Positions 1 through 11,407 are shown, counted from the first letter of the stretch. The stretch: DNA of 64,000 nucleotides from Lepidostoma basale (GCA_022606425.2 JAHDVF020000992.1:744001-808000), one strand, 5' to 3'. A program made the numbers and translations. Notes: generated by a model not told the origin, from the letters alone.

Positions 1-739
1 CATTAAATTATTTAGACGTTCCTTCAGAAAAACTGCAAAACGTAGGTCATTTTTAACTCTGTGCTCTAACTCTACGTGAATATTATTACGACTTTCATAA
101 TTACTATACGGAGATAAGTGTGTTTTAATAATACAATTATTAAAATATTTCAGCTGATTAGTTTTACCTTCACACAAAAACTTTTTATCTTCCTGCTATT
201 TCCTTAATGCGATCGATTCTTTAGTTAATTTATACTATTCCGTTGAACATTCCCCTTGCATTGTGTTTACACATTTTTGCGGCTGTCTGTACAAACTGTT
301 CGGATATGAATGTTCCTACGTATAATTCAGCTAATTGGATTAAAATCCTGTTTTGATTACATTACAGAAAATTGAATGAACAATTTGAATCTCCCCGAGG
401 GGATGTTCAATTTCGACAATATATTCGGTATACACACATTGTAAATAATACAATAACAAACAGTACAGGGGCGGTCATACAGCAATTCACCAGTAAAAGT
501 ATCATATTTTTTTTTAATTCAATCACAGTAAAAACCAAAATCGTTTTATCAAAGACGTAATTGACATGTATAATTTGTATTTAGAATAATAAATAATTAG
601 ACGGCATTGGTCGATTCATTAAAAGGATGCTTAAGATTCCGGTGTAAGAATTTTAAATTAAATTAAAGTCATCGAAGTATAATCTCCCATTATGAGTACG
701 ATGAGAATCTATAATATAAAGCATGCGTATAACCAATAA
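1..739. other. AT-rich noncoding stretch
   Basis: I see no coding sequence, RNA gene or clear repeat here. The short open frames lack any recognisable domain. Most likely intronic sequence upstream of the Shaw exons at the far end of the window. Confidence 0.5.
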
Positions 740-1080
740 TAACATATGGCGTTGAGGCAAGGGCAGACGCTTCAGGACCAATCAAATTCTAAATACTTCC
801 GAGATGAAGACACTGAGAGATCGTGTGAGGAACACCAGAATTAGAGAGATATGTAAGGTTGAGGATATTATAAGATGGAGTAGACAGCGAAGGAAGGACT
901 GGTACGGTCATGTCCAAAGATTGGACACCATCAGACACCCCTATATTGCACTACATAATCAGCCTCACGGGACTCGTCCTCGTGAAAGAGCTCCTAAAAG
1001 ATGGAAGTACAGTTTAGCATCCACCTCACAGGAGGAGCGACCTTCTGGAAAACAAACCACATAGGTCTTCAAAAAGAAAG
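740..1080 (+). mobile_element. LINE-B fragment, C-terminal end of reverse-transcriptase ORF
   Basis: The translated frame from about 804 contains KTLRDRVRNTRIREICK, then WSRQRRKDWYGHVQRLD and RPRERAPKRWK, the usual end of a non-LTR retrotransposon polyprotein (a short basic region after the thumb, then a G/R-R-P-x-x-R-W box). The same KTLRDR-x-RN start occurs at 10500, so this is a second copy of the element at 9567-10790. No RT catalytic motif is present, so it is a 5'-truncated dead copy. Confidence 0.8.
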
Positions 1081-1589
1081 ATGAAGAAAAATAATTATAT
1101 TTGAATTGTATTGTAATATTTAATATAATTCACTATTATCAAATTTTATGGAACAATGCGTCGATTATCATTATCAGATATTGTTTTCTATTTCACCATG
1201 TTTACATTATGTAGCATATAGTACATACATATATTATGAAAATAGAAAATGTTTTGTATTCTGACAAAGTTTCATGAAATCTTCTTGTTAATCTTATAAA
1301 TCCATTTAAATCAGAGTGTCCTAAATTTCTGTATTAACAAACAAAACTGTAAATCGCTTCATATTTTAGTGCCATAAAATCAAGGGCTAGTGGATTTAAT
1401 TTTCTATTAACCCAAAAAAACGAGTAAATAAACAGATTTTTATGTAAGATTTAATGCCGCTTCAATTAAATTACGTACTTATTTATAAGAAAATTAATTA
1501 TTTGATTGATAAAATGTGTAACGATTTTTTTTTCGTTTCATTTTTTTTCTTAATTTTAAATTTTAAAAATAACGTTTTTTCGAAAGCTT
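1081..1589. other. AT-rich noncoding stretch
   Basis: No gene or recognisable repeat seen; includes T-rich runs near 1530-1570. Confidence 0.5.
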
Positions 1590-2040
1590 GAAATGAAAAC
1601 TATTCCTATTCAGATCCAACTTTCCGCGCAGGAAGCGCACTTCTGTGCGGCCTCATACATTATGGAGCAAGTGCGAGCCGCCCATACGAGAAGTAGCCTT
1701 GAAGTAGTAATTGGTATTTTGTCAGACTATTGGTTCGGAAAATTACGGTCGCCATTCTTCGGGGAGGTGTTGGTATAAATATCCCTTTTTACCGCACCCG
1801 GACCATTAAAATAACGCCAGCCGATTGGGCGCGTCCGGTGAACTTGAAATGCCCAACGAGCGGGAAATTTAATATAAGAACAAGCCGAGTGACGTCATCA
1901 AGTGAACCATGTTCCTTTCAATTAGAGGTTTCGCGGTCTCTCATTACGGAAGTTACCTGCTCCACCTTGGGAGCTTTGATTCTTAATTTGAGGTAAAGAG
2001 CGCGAAATGATTCGTTAAAAGTGCGCGGGGCGTCAAAAAC
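1590..2040. promoter_or_regulatory. GC-richer island with CRE and TATA-like boxes
   Basis: About 450 bases stand out from the AT-rich surroundings and match no repeat elsewhere in the window. They hold a TATA-like tataaata (1774-1781) and a full CRE palindrome tgacgtca (1890-1897). Small open frames here have no known domain. Function is unknown; a conserved noncoding element or an alternative promoter is possible, but this is inference from composition and motifs only. Confidence 0.3.
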
Positions 2041-3589
2041 CATTATCGAATGCTGGTTTAATCTAAATCTTTATAAGGAGATTAACATTTGCTGTTTTCT
2101 TTTTTTCTGTTCAATTAAAAACCTTTTTAGATTTGTTTTTTTTTATAGATACCTGAAAACAGAATTATCTAAATCCATTAATGGTGTGAGGCAATAAGCA
2201 TTAAGTGCTTAATATAATCCGTTGGATTTCGTCGGATTCTGTTAAAATTATTTTACACTTAAATTTTTCATTGCGATGGATTATTGAAACACAATGTCTA
2301 TTAATGATATATTTTTATTTATTTCAGACTCTTAAATACAGATATTTAAAAATGTATAATATTTAAACTAAGTATTAAAATTGCTTCAGCTATCATATTA
2401 ATAGTAAACCTTTTTTGAGAAGAATCAGTTTAAATAAGGTCAGAAGTCAATCGTTTTATGTCTTTGGAGACTACTTAGATGACCAAGTGTATTGTATTTA
2501 TTAATATTTCGAAAATAAATAAATGAAATATAGCTCTACCCTTTCAAATCGAAGTTTCTCGAACCAATCGAAACTACTTTAGTATTATTGTAGATCAGAT
2601 TTTTTGTGAGGTTTTACAACTCTAAGCTTTTAATTTAATGTCGTCCGAGCTTCTCGTAAAACTGAGAAAGCATTCGGGTATTGTCCGGGTTTAAAAAAAA
2701 CTGGAGATCCAGCATTGTATTACCTAATATATGGCTGCTGTAAAGTTTTATGGAAATATATTTTATAATGGAAGACATTTCCGATACTTTGATTTTACGG
2801 ATTCCTCTTGAAAAGGTTGCTGATAACAATCTCGAGGTTTATGTTTCATAAAAATGTTTATACCCGGAGTAACTACCAAATTGTTTTCGTCTGTCCTCTG
2901 AGGTAAGGAATTCCGCTAAAATATTACTCTAATGGTCTGTGTGGGGAGATACTAGGAAACTGATTAATTGTCACATTCAGGCAGTACCAATATATAATGG
3001 ATCACATAAACATAAATATATACTGGTCTATTCAGTTCATATTACTCTTTAAATCAAATTTATCTTTTATATAATATTAAAACACTTTTAAATTTGTATT
3101 TGCACCACCTTATTCTTTTCAACAACCAAACGGTTTCACTCCCGCCGGAGCTTCATCGGGGTTACAAACGACACTTAATATACGAGTATAATCAGTGAAC
3201 AACACAATATTTAAAACGAAATATAAAATGGAGAATGGAAAGTGGGTTAAGAAAAAGTGTGCACGAGGTCAATTAGTATGGTAGAACGGTGAGTCATGAG
3301 CATTACGGAAATTAAAATGGAGACATTCTAATTAATATTCTAGTGGTGGACAAGGGAGTTAAATTTTATTATGGAAAAAAGGGGACTCTTTCCCCCCTCC
3401 ATTTTATATTTCTTTAATTACATTGTGTTGGTCTTTGGTTTTATATTTAGTGTCTTCTGTAACCCTAACAGAAGATCCGGCGGGCTATGTCATAGCTATT
3501 GCCACTCTGGCACGAATGTCACATTTACAGATAAAAGCCTTATTTCATTTTTTTGTTTCAATCCTTTGGTTTGCAGAAAAATCTTTCCT
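2041..3589. other. AT-rich noncoding stretch
   Basis: No gene seen. Open frames are short and without domains. No member of the repeat families described here was recognised in this stretch. Confidence 0.5.
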
Positions 3590-3835
3590 ATTGCTTTCCA
3601 CATTTTTGTATACAACAGGTTATTTGAACGCACTTGCTTTATACAACTTTATAGCTATTGATTCTCATGATATGTGATAGGTAACAAGTCTATTGCCAGT
3701 TTTATTGTTATGTGAATTCTGCCGGACCAAACGCATCGTGATTGTTTTCTAAATGGCCATTGCCGGGAATCGAACGTGGCACCTTCAGTGTAGCAGTAGT
3801 AGGTGTCGCCACTCTGCCACGAAAGCCGCATTTTA
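3590..3835 (-). mobile_element. tRNA-derived SINE1, copy 1 (reverse)
   Basis: Read on the - strand, the copy starts with a tRNA-like head (ttcgtggcagagtgg, about 3814-3830, A-box region) and a degenerate B box (3761-3775). It is followed by the shared SINE1 body with attctcatgatatgtgatag (3661-3680) and ends near a gtatacaacaggtta block (3607-3622). The same head and body recur at 14020, 20740, 35391, 49825 and 56105. Confidence 0.75.
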
Positions 3836-4059
3836 TTTAAGACCGTATTTTTTCATTGGTCGTTTTTGTCATTTTTTCATTAGACCTTTATTTAACACTC
3901 TACACTGGTAAATAGTGAAAAAAAAAATTATTTGTTTTATGATGAATTCACAACGGCGTATACACAAGTATAGGCGAGTTTAGAATAAATCATTGGATTA
4001 AACCTCATTATTTCGGTAATGTCAATAATGCTAATTCAGAAGTTATCTTTTTACGAAGA

Positions 4060-4165
4060 ATTATCAGATCAAATCAGTTTATTTTCTCAACAGACATTAC
4101 AAACCAAATTAATGTTTAAGGCATCTATTGGAAATTATCCGAATTGAACCGAATTTTGTAGCTGA
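4060..4165. repeat. Fragment of dispersed repeat with aatcaaatca tail
   Basis: The block from agatcaaatcagtttatt to the shared ttaaggcatct resembles 25537-25612, where the same repeat interrupts a LINE-A copy. I do not recognise the family. Confidence 0.5.
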
Positions 4166-4325
4166 TGTTTATAATGATATAATAATAATGTAATAATGTT
4201 AATAATAAAAACATACATTCATAGAGTTTATCTCAATTTTGTCATCGTACACGTGGATTTTAACGAATCCATACTCGTAGATCGTTTTCATTCATTAATG
4301 ACTTTTTACTATAAATTATTTCAAT

Positions 4326-4680
4326 GGACGCTGGCATCGACAGACCAATTTGTCGAGACCAGCGAGCCTGGCGAAACCGGTCAATATCGAAATAAATACA
4401 ACACTAAAAATAGTTTAAAAAAACATACTTAATAATTAAATAAAACGATGCATTTTAACTACTTCCACTTTTGTCTTTATTTAGACAGCGACCGGTTTCG
4501 CCAGGCTCGCTGGCATCGACAGACTGGTCTGGCCAGCGAGTCTGGCGAAACCGGTCGCTGTCTAAATAAAGACAAAAGTGGAAGTAGTTAAAAAACATCG
4601 TTTTATTTAATTATTATTTAAAATGAACTTCCATCAAGAGATTTCAGTAAAATCATTTGATTATCTTAAAAACATACTTA
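4326..4680. repeat. Family-alpha hammerhead-like palindromes, two nested copies
   Basis: A broken head-to-head pair (4326-4435) runs into a near-perfect palindrome with arms at about 4431-4514 and 4532-4618. Each arm carries the alpha core: ccagcgag hairpin closed by ctggc, then gaaaccggtc. The outer right flank ends with the family's terminal block ttcagtaaaatcatttgatt (4645-4664). The + copy in the second palindrome lacks the CTGTCGA box because it is cut at the palindrome centre. Confidence 0.75.
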
Positions 4681-4739
4681 TTTATCGTATTTCTTCATTA
4701 TTTAAAATAAGCTTCTAGAACAATTATAACAATATTTTT

Positions 4740-5026
4740 ATTATGCCGAATTTATTTATCTGGGAAGCATGTTTACAAGAGACGGAAGAATGGAGAAAGA
4801 CATTGAAAGAAGGGTTGGTGTTGGGAGCAAAATAAATGGTGATCTCAAAGTCATCACTTCAAATAAAATTATATTCACTGAACTAAAGATGGCAGTAAAA
4901 AATGGAGTTCTAGTGCCAACCCTAAAGTATGTGAGTGTTAGAGCTGGCAAAAGAAACGAGACTTAGCACTGTGGCGATCCATTATTTCTGCGCCCCTTTG
5001 AGGAAACGACGTGATGGTTAGTTTGT
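4740..5026 (+). mobile_element. LINE-A fragment with large internal deletion
   Basis: The first part matches the LINE-A block GSMFTxDGR...IERRVGVG...VKNGVLVPTL (frame from about 4769). After about residue 58 the sequence jumps straight to the LINE-A 3' end (tggcgatccattatttctgc ... gaaacgacgtgatggttag). About 400 bases present in the copy at 6313 are missing, so this is a deleted relic. Confidence 0.8.
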
Positions 5027-5080
5027 TATGAATTTATTTTAAGAGATTTCAGTAATATCATAAGATTATCATAAATTATC
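5027..5080 (+). repeat. Family-alpha 3' terminal fragment
   Basis: The agagatttcagtaatatcat and aagattatcat blocks match the terminal sequence of family alpha (compare 11705-11735). No hammerhead-like core is left. Confidence 0.45.
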
Positions 5081-5399
5081 TCGATTGCATTTTTACTGTA
5101 TATAATATATTTATTTCAGATAAATTTATATCACTTAAAAAAACATTTTTAACCCGAAACTTTGTCTGAAATAATCAAAATAATGTTAGTAAACCACAGC
5201 TGTCGAATCCAGTTCATTTATCACAACGAAAAACCTTTATTGAGTCACGCCATCGACACTAAGAATATCGTTCGTTCCGCGTCTAAGAAACAACCCTTTG
5301 TTGGCACGTTCTGTATAGAATATAATATAATTATGTACCAAGGCAAGGTGTAAGATCACCTCAATATATTGATTATTCCCCATTACGGCGATACATTAA

Positions 5400-5600
5400 C
5401 GTCGTCTGTGCTCAGATCAAAGGGCTAAGTCTATCCAGATTACCGCCGCCATATTGGTGTCACGTGATGTGTGTGCGGCGATGAGGCCGTGTCCCTTAAT
5501 AGAATCCCTCCGCAGATTGATTATAGGACATTCTGAAGGAGGTGTGATCTCAGCTCGAGTTTCCACGTATCCATTCATGATTTAAATCAATATCATAGAA
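5400..5600. other. GC-richer patch with TCACGTGA palindrome
   Basis: A short patch around tcacgtga (5460-5467) shares ggtgtcacgtgat and a neighbouring gccat block with the reverse complement of 15380-15405. It could be a small dispersed repeat or a shared bHLH/bZIP-type site. No coding content is seen. Confidence 0.3.
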
Positions 5601-5927
5601 TCAATGGAGATTGACTCACTATTGCTTTTTTCTTTACGTTTATTTCACTACATCCATACATCGCGGTATTTTTCATCGATTGTTCTTACTTTTAATGTAA
5701 CCACTTTAAAAAATATTGTATTATTTTAGTGGTTTATTTTCGGTAATCATATTTTAGTATTTTTTTGCCAGTTCCATGGTGAGTTTAGTTTTCTCTATTT
5801 GAAAAACACAAATGCGTTTTCGACTTTTATCTAAGTATGTTTATTAATCGTTTCTTGGACACCTAAATAAAACTCAGATTTTTATCTTTGAAAGTGACCT
5901 GACAATATGACATATACACCTTCACTT

Positions 5928-6354
5928 TATATCATAAAACTTCTTGAAAACTGACGATTTCATCGATACTACATATAATATTATATTATATCTTGTATTT
6001 TATTATCACTTTACAAATTATTCACTCTTATATACTTGTTCATTAAGACAATCTAATGATTTACTGAAATATCTTGATGAGAATTAATCTTAAATTAAAT
6101 GTTAAATAAAAATTTAGGTAGCATGTTCACAGCGGATGGCATATATCATAAAACTTCTTGAAAACTGACGATTTCATCGATACTACATATAATATTATAT
6201 TATATCTTGTATTTTATTATCACTTTACAAATTATTCACTCTTATATACTTGTTCATTAAGACAATCTAATGATTTACTGAAATATCTTGATGAGAATTA
6301 ATCTTAAATTAAATGTTAAATAAAAATTTAGGTAGCATGTTCACAGCGGATGGC
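5928..6354 (+). repeat. Exact 214-bp tandem duplication
   Basis: Positions 5928-6140 and 6142-6354 are identical base for base by eye (period 214). The unit includes a family-eta fragment (gacgatttcatcgatact), a reversed family-alpha terminal block, and the first bases of the LINE-A copy (gcatgttcacagcggatggc). The second unit continues into the long LINE-A fragment while the first is cut off. Perfect identity in old repeat DNA means a very recent event or an assembly artefact. Confidence 0.9.
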
Positions 6355-6951
6355 CGAACGGATAGTGAAATCGAAAGAAGGGTTGGTGTGGGTAAAAAAG
6401 TGAATGGAGCTTTAAAAATAGTCATTGGAAACAAGAATTTATCAATGAAAGCGAAAACGGCCGTTCACAACGGAGTTCTGGTCCCAACCCTAATGTATGA
6501 AAGCAAAGCATGGAGCCGGCAGAAGAAGGATGAAAGCAGGATTAATGCGGTAGAAATGGGGTCCTTAAGACGTATGTGTTGTAGAACGATATAAGACAGA
6601 ATCTCAAATGCTGATATAAGAAAGGAATGTAGAGCGTAAGAAGGTATTATGAACAAAATTATGGAAGGATCGCTGCGTTGGTTCGGACATATAAAGCGCA
6701 TGGATGGAGAAAGAATGATTAAGAAAGTAAACGTTAATGATGTAAATGGAGTACGGAGTCGAGACAGACCGAGGAAAACATGGCATGACCAAATTAATCA
6801 AATTTTAAAGGTTGGTCATGTTAGATGTCGGAAGAATCGACGTGCGTATATGACTGACTATATGAATGTGGAGGAATCTAGAGAGGTGTGCCAGGATAGA
6901 GTAGTGCGGCGGTCCATTCTCTCTGCCTACCCTTACGAGGAAACGGCGTGA
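6313..6951 (+). pseudogene. LINE-A reverse-transcriptase ORF, C-terminal 213 codons, two nonsense codons
   Basis: One frame runs from 6313 to the stop at 6949-6951, broken by taa at 6592-6594 and 6637-6639 with no frameshift. It contains IERRVGVGKKVNGAL, VHNGVLVPTLMYES, LRWFGHIKRMDGERMIKK, the RPRKTWHDQINQILK box and the ending YPYEETA. This is the RT thumb and C-terminal tail of a non-LTR retrotransposon; an RTE/BovB-like clade is my guess, not shown. The catalytic RT motifs and endonuclease are absent through 5' truncation. The 3' end (ggaaacggcgtgatggtt) is shared by the SINE2 elements of this window. It is the best LINE-A copy here and serves as reference for the others. Confidence 0.88.
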
Positions 6952-6989
6952 TGGTTTGTTGTTCTGGTTGTTAAATGTTTTTCTTATTA

Positions 6990-7172
6990 ACTTCTTCTTC
7001 TTTCCGTGTCCTGTCAGGACTCCCCAACGTTGACTATCACCCTTGAGTAGGCCTCCCCGTCCTGGGCAGCTCGGAACAGCTCCCCCACAGTCCTCAGCCC
7101 CGTCCACTCCCGGATGTTCCTCAGCCAGGAAACCCGCCTTCTCCCAACACCTCGTCGACCCTCAATCTTAAC
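6990..7172 (-). mobile_element. LINE-C fragment, intact C-terminus (reverse)
   Basis: On the - strand the frame reads KIEGRRGVGRRRVSWLRNI, REWTG, then ELFRAAQDGEAYSRVIVNVG and a stop, followed by a gaagaagaag-type tail. This is the end of a LINE ORF; three more copies lie at 35160, 53815 and 54125. It starts about 40 bases after the LINE-A 3' end and points the opposite way. Confidence 0.82.
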
Positions 7173-7189
7173 TTATTAACTATTTCCTC

Positions 7190-7490
7190 TTTTTAGTACT
7201 TGCTTACTTCCTGTGGCCAAACAACTCTCGAAGAGTTTTAACCTCCTTAATGATTTTCCTCCGAGCTCCTCAATCCTACACCTTTTGCTTCCAGCAGTCT
7301 GATTCGCCCAACTTAGCCAGATCAGCCAGAATATTATCCATTAGGTGAAATCTAGGCTTTTCTAGAGGTCTTACTCCGGTTAGTCTAGACGTGTATAAGG
7401 TTTTGATTGCTCTGGTCTTTCTGGCTCGACTTACGTCCCCAATCCATCCTAGTCCACTTATTAGTGAAAGTAGTAAATAAAAAATCATTG
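7190..7490 (-). mobile_element. LINE-D fragment, C-terminal end (reverse)
   Basis: The - strand frame contains RARKTRAIKTLY, then TGVRPLEKPRFHLMDNILADL, a degenerate R/G-RP-x-x-RPR-x-x-W/MD motif typical of LINE C-termini. The 3' UTR block with aaactcttcgagagttgt is shared with 46940-47060. Confidence 0.65.
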
Positions 7491-7756
7491 TATTTAATTA
7501 TTACTTCTTGTTATTGTTTGTTATTATTATACCAGACTTCAATAAGTATAACACTTAATGACATAACATAACAAAAAAAACAGCAAAACAAGTGTTCTAG
7601 TTTATGATGCTGAATTTTTTTTTAATTATTTCAGTTAAAAAATGTTAAATCATGGTGCCATAATATTGCTCTATTGATTTCACTTGGTAAAGTGACCTAA
7701 TAGAGAAGATACGTATATGTACACTCTTTCACAGAACCTTACAACATTAAAGTCTA

Positions 7757-7920
7757 CTTTTCTTCTTCTTCTTCATAAACAGCCGTTGTCGTCCACTGCT
7801 GGACATAGGCCTCCCCCATACTTCTCCACGTATGACATGTCATACGGGGGGTGGTTGGCATTACAACGCCATGCTTGCCAGACGGGTTGGCGAGGTGTCC
7901 TTCTACATTAGCCTATGAAT
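7757..7920 (-). mobile_element. LINE-I fragment, C-terminal end (reverse)
   Basis: On the - strand the frame reads TWRSMGEAYVQQWTTTAV near 7765-7835 and then a gaagaagaag tail. The W-x-x-x-EA-x-x-x-x-W ending recurs at 31775, 38655 and 58405. Confidence 0.7.
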
Positions 7921-8985
7921 CAATAGTATGCACCGAGGCTTATTACTCGATCTCTAACATTTCACATAGTTTCCAGGGGAGACCAAAGTCGTGGAGGTGT
8001 GGATAGGTACTTGGGGTCAGATCAATCCTCCAGCGTAGCATTGCCATCACCATGGTGATGGCCATGGACTGCTCAAAAAGTCAATAGAATCCCCCTTAGT
8101 CTACTTTTATAAGAAGATAATTTGGCAATTTCCGCAAAATCAATACAAATTGATATTTACATCTAAATAAACCGCATGCTGACATATTGAATAGTTAATT
8201 TAAAGAAATTGGGAAAACCGCATACTGACATATCAAATAAATCAAACTATATATTCAGCCAGTTCAATTCCAATTGAATCAATGAGATAGATCGTGGTGG
8301 CAACAGCATTCCGCTGCTTCCCAGCTGGAGTATGCGTGTGGCGCAGAGTCCTAAGAATAATGAATCAAATTTTCGTTGCCTCAGTCGATTTCGTGGGCCT
8401 GATTAATTCGCAGCTTAAGTATCTGTAGGAAGGAAAACCATTTTAGGATTAGAGGGAAGGTCGTCTTTGTATTATTATTTTGTATAGCAGTAACATTATT
8501 AGTATTTGATAATTTATTTAATCCTTTGGGACGCAACGCGAATATTAATTAATCATATTTTATGTAAATTGCTTTTGCCTTAAGGTGTTATGCCATTATT
8601 GTCAGATGGCTTTTAACCAAAGGGCGTATTAATTAATTTATTGTAGTCAATATTTAATGTCTGGAGTTAAAACATCATTAGAAGCCTTTACGGGCGCGGT
8701 GATTACTCTGTTAGTCAAATATTATATTATCTTACGAATGTTTTCTACCGAAACTATTTAACAATAATTTCTTAATAAAGTACTCTTTTAGTAATCAAGA
8801 ATAATCGTTTTTATAAATTAATTCATGTTTTATAAATTTCGAAGCTTGTACATCATTATTAACGAGATAACAATATCATTTGAAGAAAAAGGTTGCGTTT
8901 GTAAACAATTATGCTTAATTAAAATATCTTTATAAAAGTTATAATATTCAAATTAAATAGTCTGTTGCGTAAATAAATAAAAATT
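7921..8985. other. Noncoding stretch
   Basis: No gene seen. The part up to about 8090 may be extra sequence from the neighbouring LINE. From 8100 to 8985 I see only AT-rich unique-looking DNA. Confidence 0.45.
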
Positions 8986-9034
8986 ACTTCAATTTTCGCC
9001 ATAACTTGGTGTTGCGTATGTTTAATGTTTCTTT

Positions 9035-9130
9035 TTTTATATACTTTGTATACAACACACTCTCTTTTACGAAAATTAAAATTACAAACCAGACATGTTT
9101 CGGACACACAAGCTTGCACAAATGAGTGAT
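9035..9130 (-). repeat. Family-gamma hammerhead-like element, degenerate (reverse)
   Basis: On the - strand tgtccgaaacatgtctgg (9088-9105) gives GAAA plus the self-complementary ACATGT and then C. The outer flank tatactttgtatacaaca (9039-9057) matches the flank of the better copy at 41697-41885. The CUGANGA box is lost. Confidence 0.5.
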
Positions 9131-9559
9131 ATTATTATATATAACTATAAATATTTTTAAAAATAATAAAAATTTCCCGGATGGATAGGCATCCATCCGG
9201 ATATTGTGCTCGTTGTGTTGGTATTGTGCTCTGGGTATCCATTTACCGGACAATCAAAATTTAAGGGTATAATTTTATCGAATTTATTTGGGGTCCTGAA
9301 ATCATAATAACAAATTTGTATTTAAAAAATAGTTATATTTAAAAATATGTTATTTTTTGTATGAATGAATCGTTCTGGATATAGCATCGCTTTTTTATTT
9401 AATTGTAAGGAATACCCAAACATGCGTTATCTCTTTGGAAAAGTAATAAAAAATAAACTTCGTTTAAGTTCATTTGACCTATGTTACAGAATGGGGAAAA
9501 AATTTTATCAATATAGTATTGTATCCCGACGACACTGCGACACTGGCAGAGAATGATCT
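9131..9559. other. AT-rich noncoding stretch
   Basis: No gene or known repeat seen. A small imperfect palindrome lies at 9177-9205 (cccggatggatag / catccatccgg). Confidence 0.45.
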
Positions 9560-9745
9560 TCAATGAGTGATCTTCAGAGAGCGCTCTACAAAATTCCACT
9601 TCACATCTAAAAAATATAACATGACGATTTCTACTAGCAAAACGAAGTGCTTAACGATATCAAAAGAACCGCGCAGATGTATGCTGATCATCGATAACAC
9701 ACCCATTGAGCAAGTCATGCGATTCACTCACCTAGGTGTAGAGAG
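9560..9745 (+). pseudogene. LINE-B fragment, upstream half, interrupted by MITE
   Basis: Frame pieces contain NMTISTSKTKCL and then IEQVMRFTHLGVES, the RT region just after the catalytic YADD segment, where LINEs carry a K-T-K motif and an F-x-x-LG block. The LGVES codons at 9733-9747 run to the insertion point of the element at 9746. They continue in frame with codons on the far side when the insert and one copy of the target duplication are skipped. Confidence 0.8.
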
Positions 9746-10253
9746 CCAAGGTATATAGAATAAATATGGTAAGATATTCCGCGTTTTATTTTTGACATCT
9801 ACTGCGCAGCTACGTCACGTGGAGACCCAAGCATTAGGTTGTGTAGTATGAGTTGAGTATATATTTATACATTGGGTATGGAATTTTTCTTTGTTTATTT
9901 ATTACGTCTAATTAAAAGAAGTTTTTGTAATTGTATTAAATAAATTATGACAAATCGTTTTCTTTATTTAAGTTATTGTTTTTTTTATTTTTCTTTTTTT
10001 AGAGTTAGCATCTTCAATGAGCTTTAAGTTCATTGTTCTTATTTTGAAAAACATTTTACATCGATAAAAAAGATTTTTAACTGGATATGGCAAATCAACT
10101 CCATTTGATTTAGCTTGTTTATAGTTATTTAGGTTTGTTTATAGTTTCGTTTCGATTTCGAGTTCACCACATGACGTCACTTGACAGCAAATTATTAGAA
10201 AGGGATAGCATGCTACGTGCGCAATATCTTACCATATTATTCTATATACCTTG
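9746..10253. mobile_element. hAT-like MITE, 508 bp, inserted in LINE-B
   Basis: Terminal inverted repeats of about 32 bases: left end ccaaggtatatagaataa (9746-9763), right end the inverse (attctatataccttg, 10239-10253). Flanks carry the 8-base duplication gtagagag (9738-9745 and 10254-10261); the exact boundary is ambiguous by one base. An 8-bp target duplication and ends beginning CAAGG fit the hAT superfamily. No transposase is encoded, so it is non-autonomous. The interior contains tacgtcacgtgg (9811) and tgacgtca (10172-10179). Confidence 0.85.
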
Positions 10254-10790
10254 GTAGAGAGCTGTAGCCACAGTAACCTATATGACGAGGTGCGAGCACA
10301 AACCAACAAAGCGAGAGCCGTGGCTGGCTGCACGTGACACCACATGGAGGAACAAATATATGCTAACCGAAAGTAAAGTCAAGATATACAAAGAATGCGT
10401 CCGCCCCATCGTGACGTATGGAATAGAGGTCAGAGCCGATTCCAATAGAACTAAGAACCATCTTAGAGTAGCAGAAATGCAAACCCTACGCTCCATCGCA
10501 GGCAAAACCCTCAGAGATCGGATCAGAAATTAAACGATAAAGTCTGTCTGTGGCGTTGAGGACAGAGTGAGATTGGGAAGAGGCAGAAGGCGCTTTTGGA
10601 GAGAACCACGTGGACCGCATAGGGAATACAATTATTGCAAAAGTTGTTAAAGATGAAAACCCAAGCAGCAATAGACTACCAGGAAGGCCGCCAAAAAGAT
10701 GGAAAGATGGCTGGACATCATCATCCCAAGACAACTCACCATTACAAACGGGTCATACGACCTAAACTAAGAGGAAAGAAGATAAATAAG
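10254..10790 (+). pseudogene. LINE-B fragment, downstream half
   Basis: Continues the LINE at 9560: NLYDEVRAQTNKA, then KVKIYKECVRPIVTYGIE and AEMQTLRSIAGKTLRDRIRN. After a stop at about 10531-10533 the C-terminal part is frameshifted and broken (an RPPKRWKDGW-like block is readable near 10687). Its KTLRDR segment pairs it with the copy at 740-1080. Confidence 0.8.
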
Positions 10791-11400
10791 AAATTTGAAG
10801 AATATTAAGTATTTCCCATCTATGAAGATCATTTTGAAACACCATGTACCATTGAGATATGCCTATACTCGTATATTATACATAGTTAGTATTCCCCTTT
10901 CTCCTGTACTGTGTGAGACTTTTAATGACAATATTCTTCTGTCATTAATCGGGTAAAACTTTTACAATTCTTTCCCGCGCGCATTTATCGGTTCTGAATT
11001 CAATATTCAAAAGAAACGAATCTGCGGCCGTAAATTACATTCCAGGTCCGGACAGAGCTACGAGGCGCGGGTGGATTGCTCTTTTTCTCGGTGGAAATCG
11101 GGACGGAAATGAAGACTGGCGCCCAGGGTCGGCAACGACTTATGCCATTTTATATATTTACTGAGTACTTGATTTCTTAAAATTGAAATTTAGGAACGTT
11201 TCACCGTATTGAAATTTACCTCAAAAAACTATTCTGTTTATATATTTGTTAATATATTGAATAAAAAGGTGAGCATCAATGTTTTACCATGTAAATAATA
11301 ATAAATATAGTTTTCATATGAACCACTCACTTTGTAGTTAGACATTTTAAACTTATAGATAGAAAATAATAAAACACTTTGAATTTAACCACGGTATGGT
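10791..11400. other. Noncoding stretch with a short GC-richer patch
   Basis: No gene seen. Around 10970-11140 the base composition rises in GC without any coding signature or match to other repeats in the window. Confidence 0.45.
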
Positions 11401-11407
11401 TATTATT

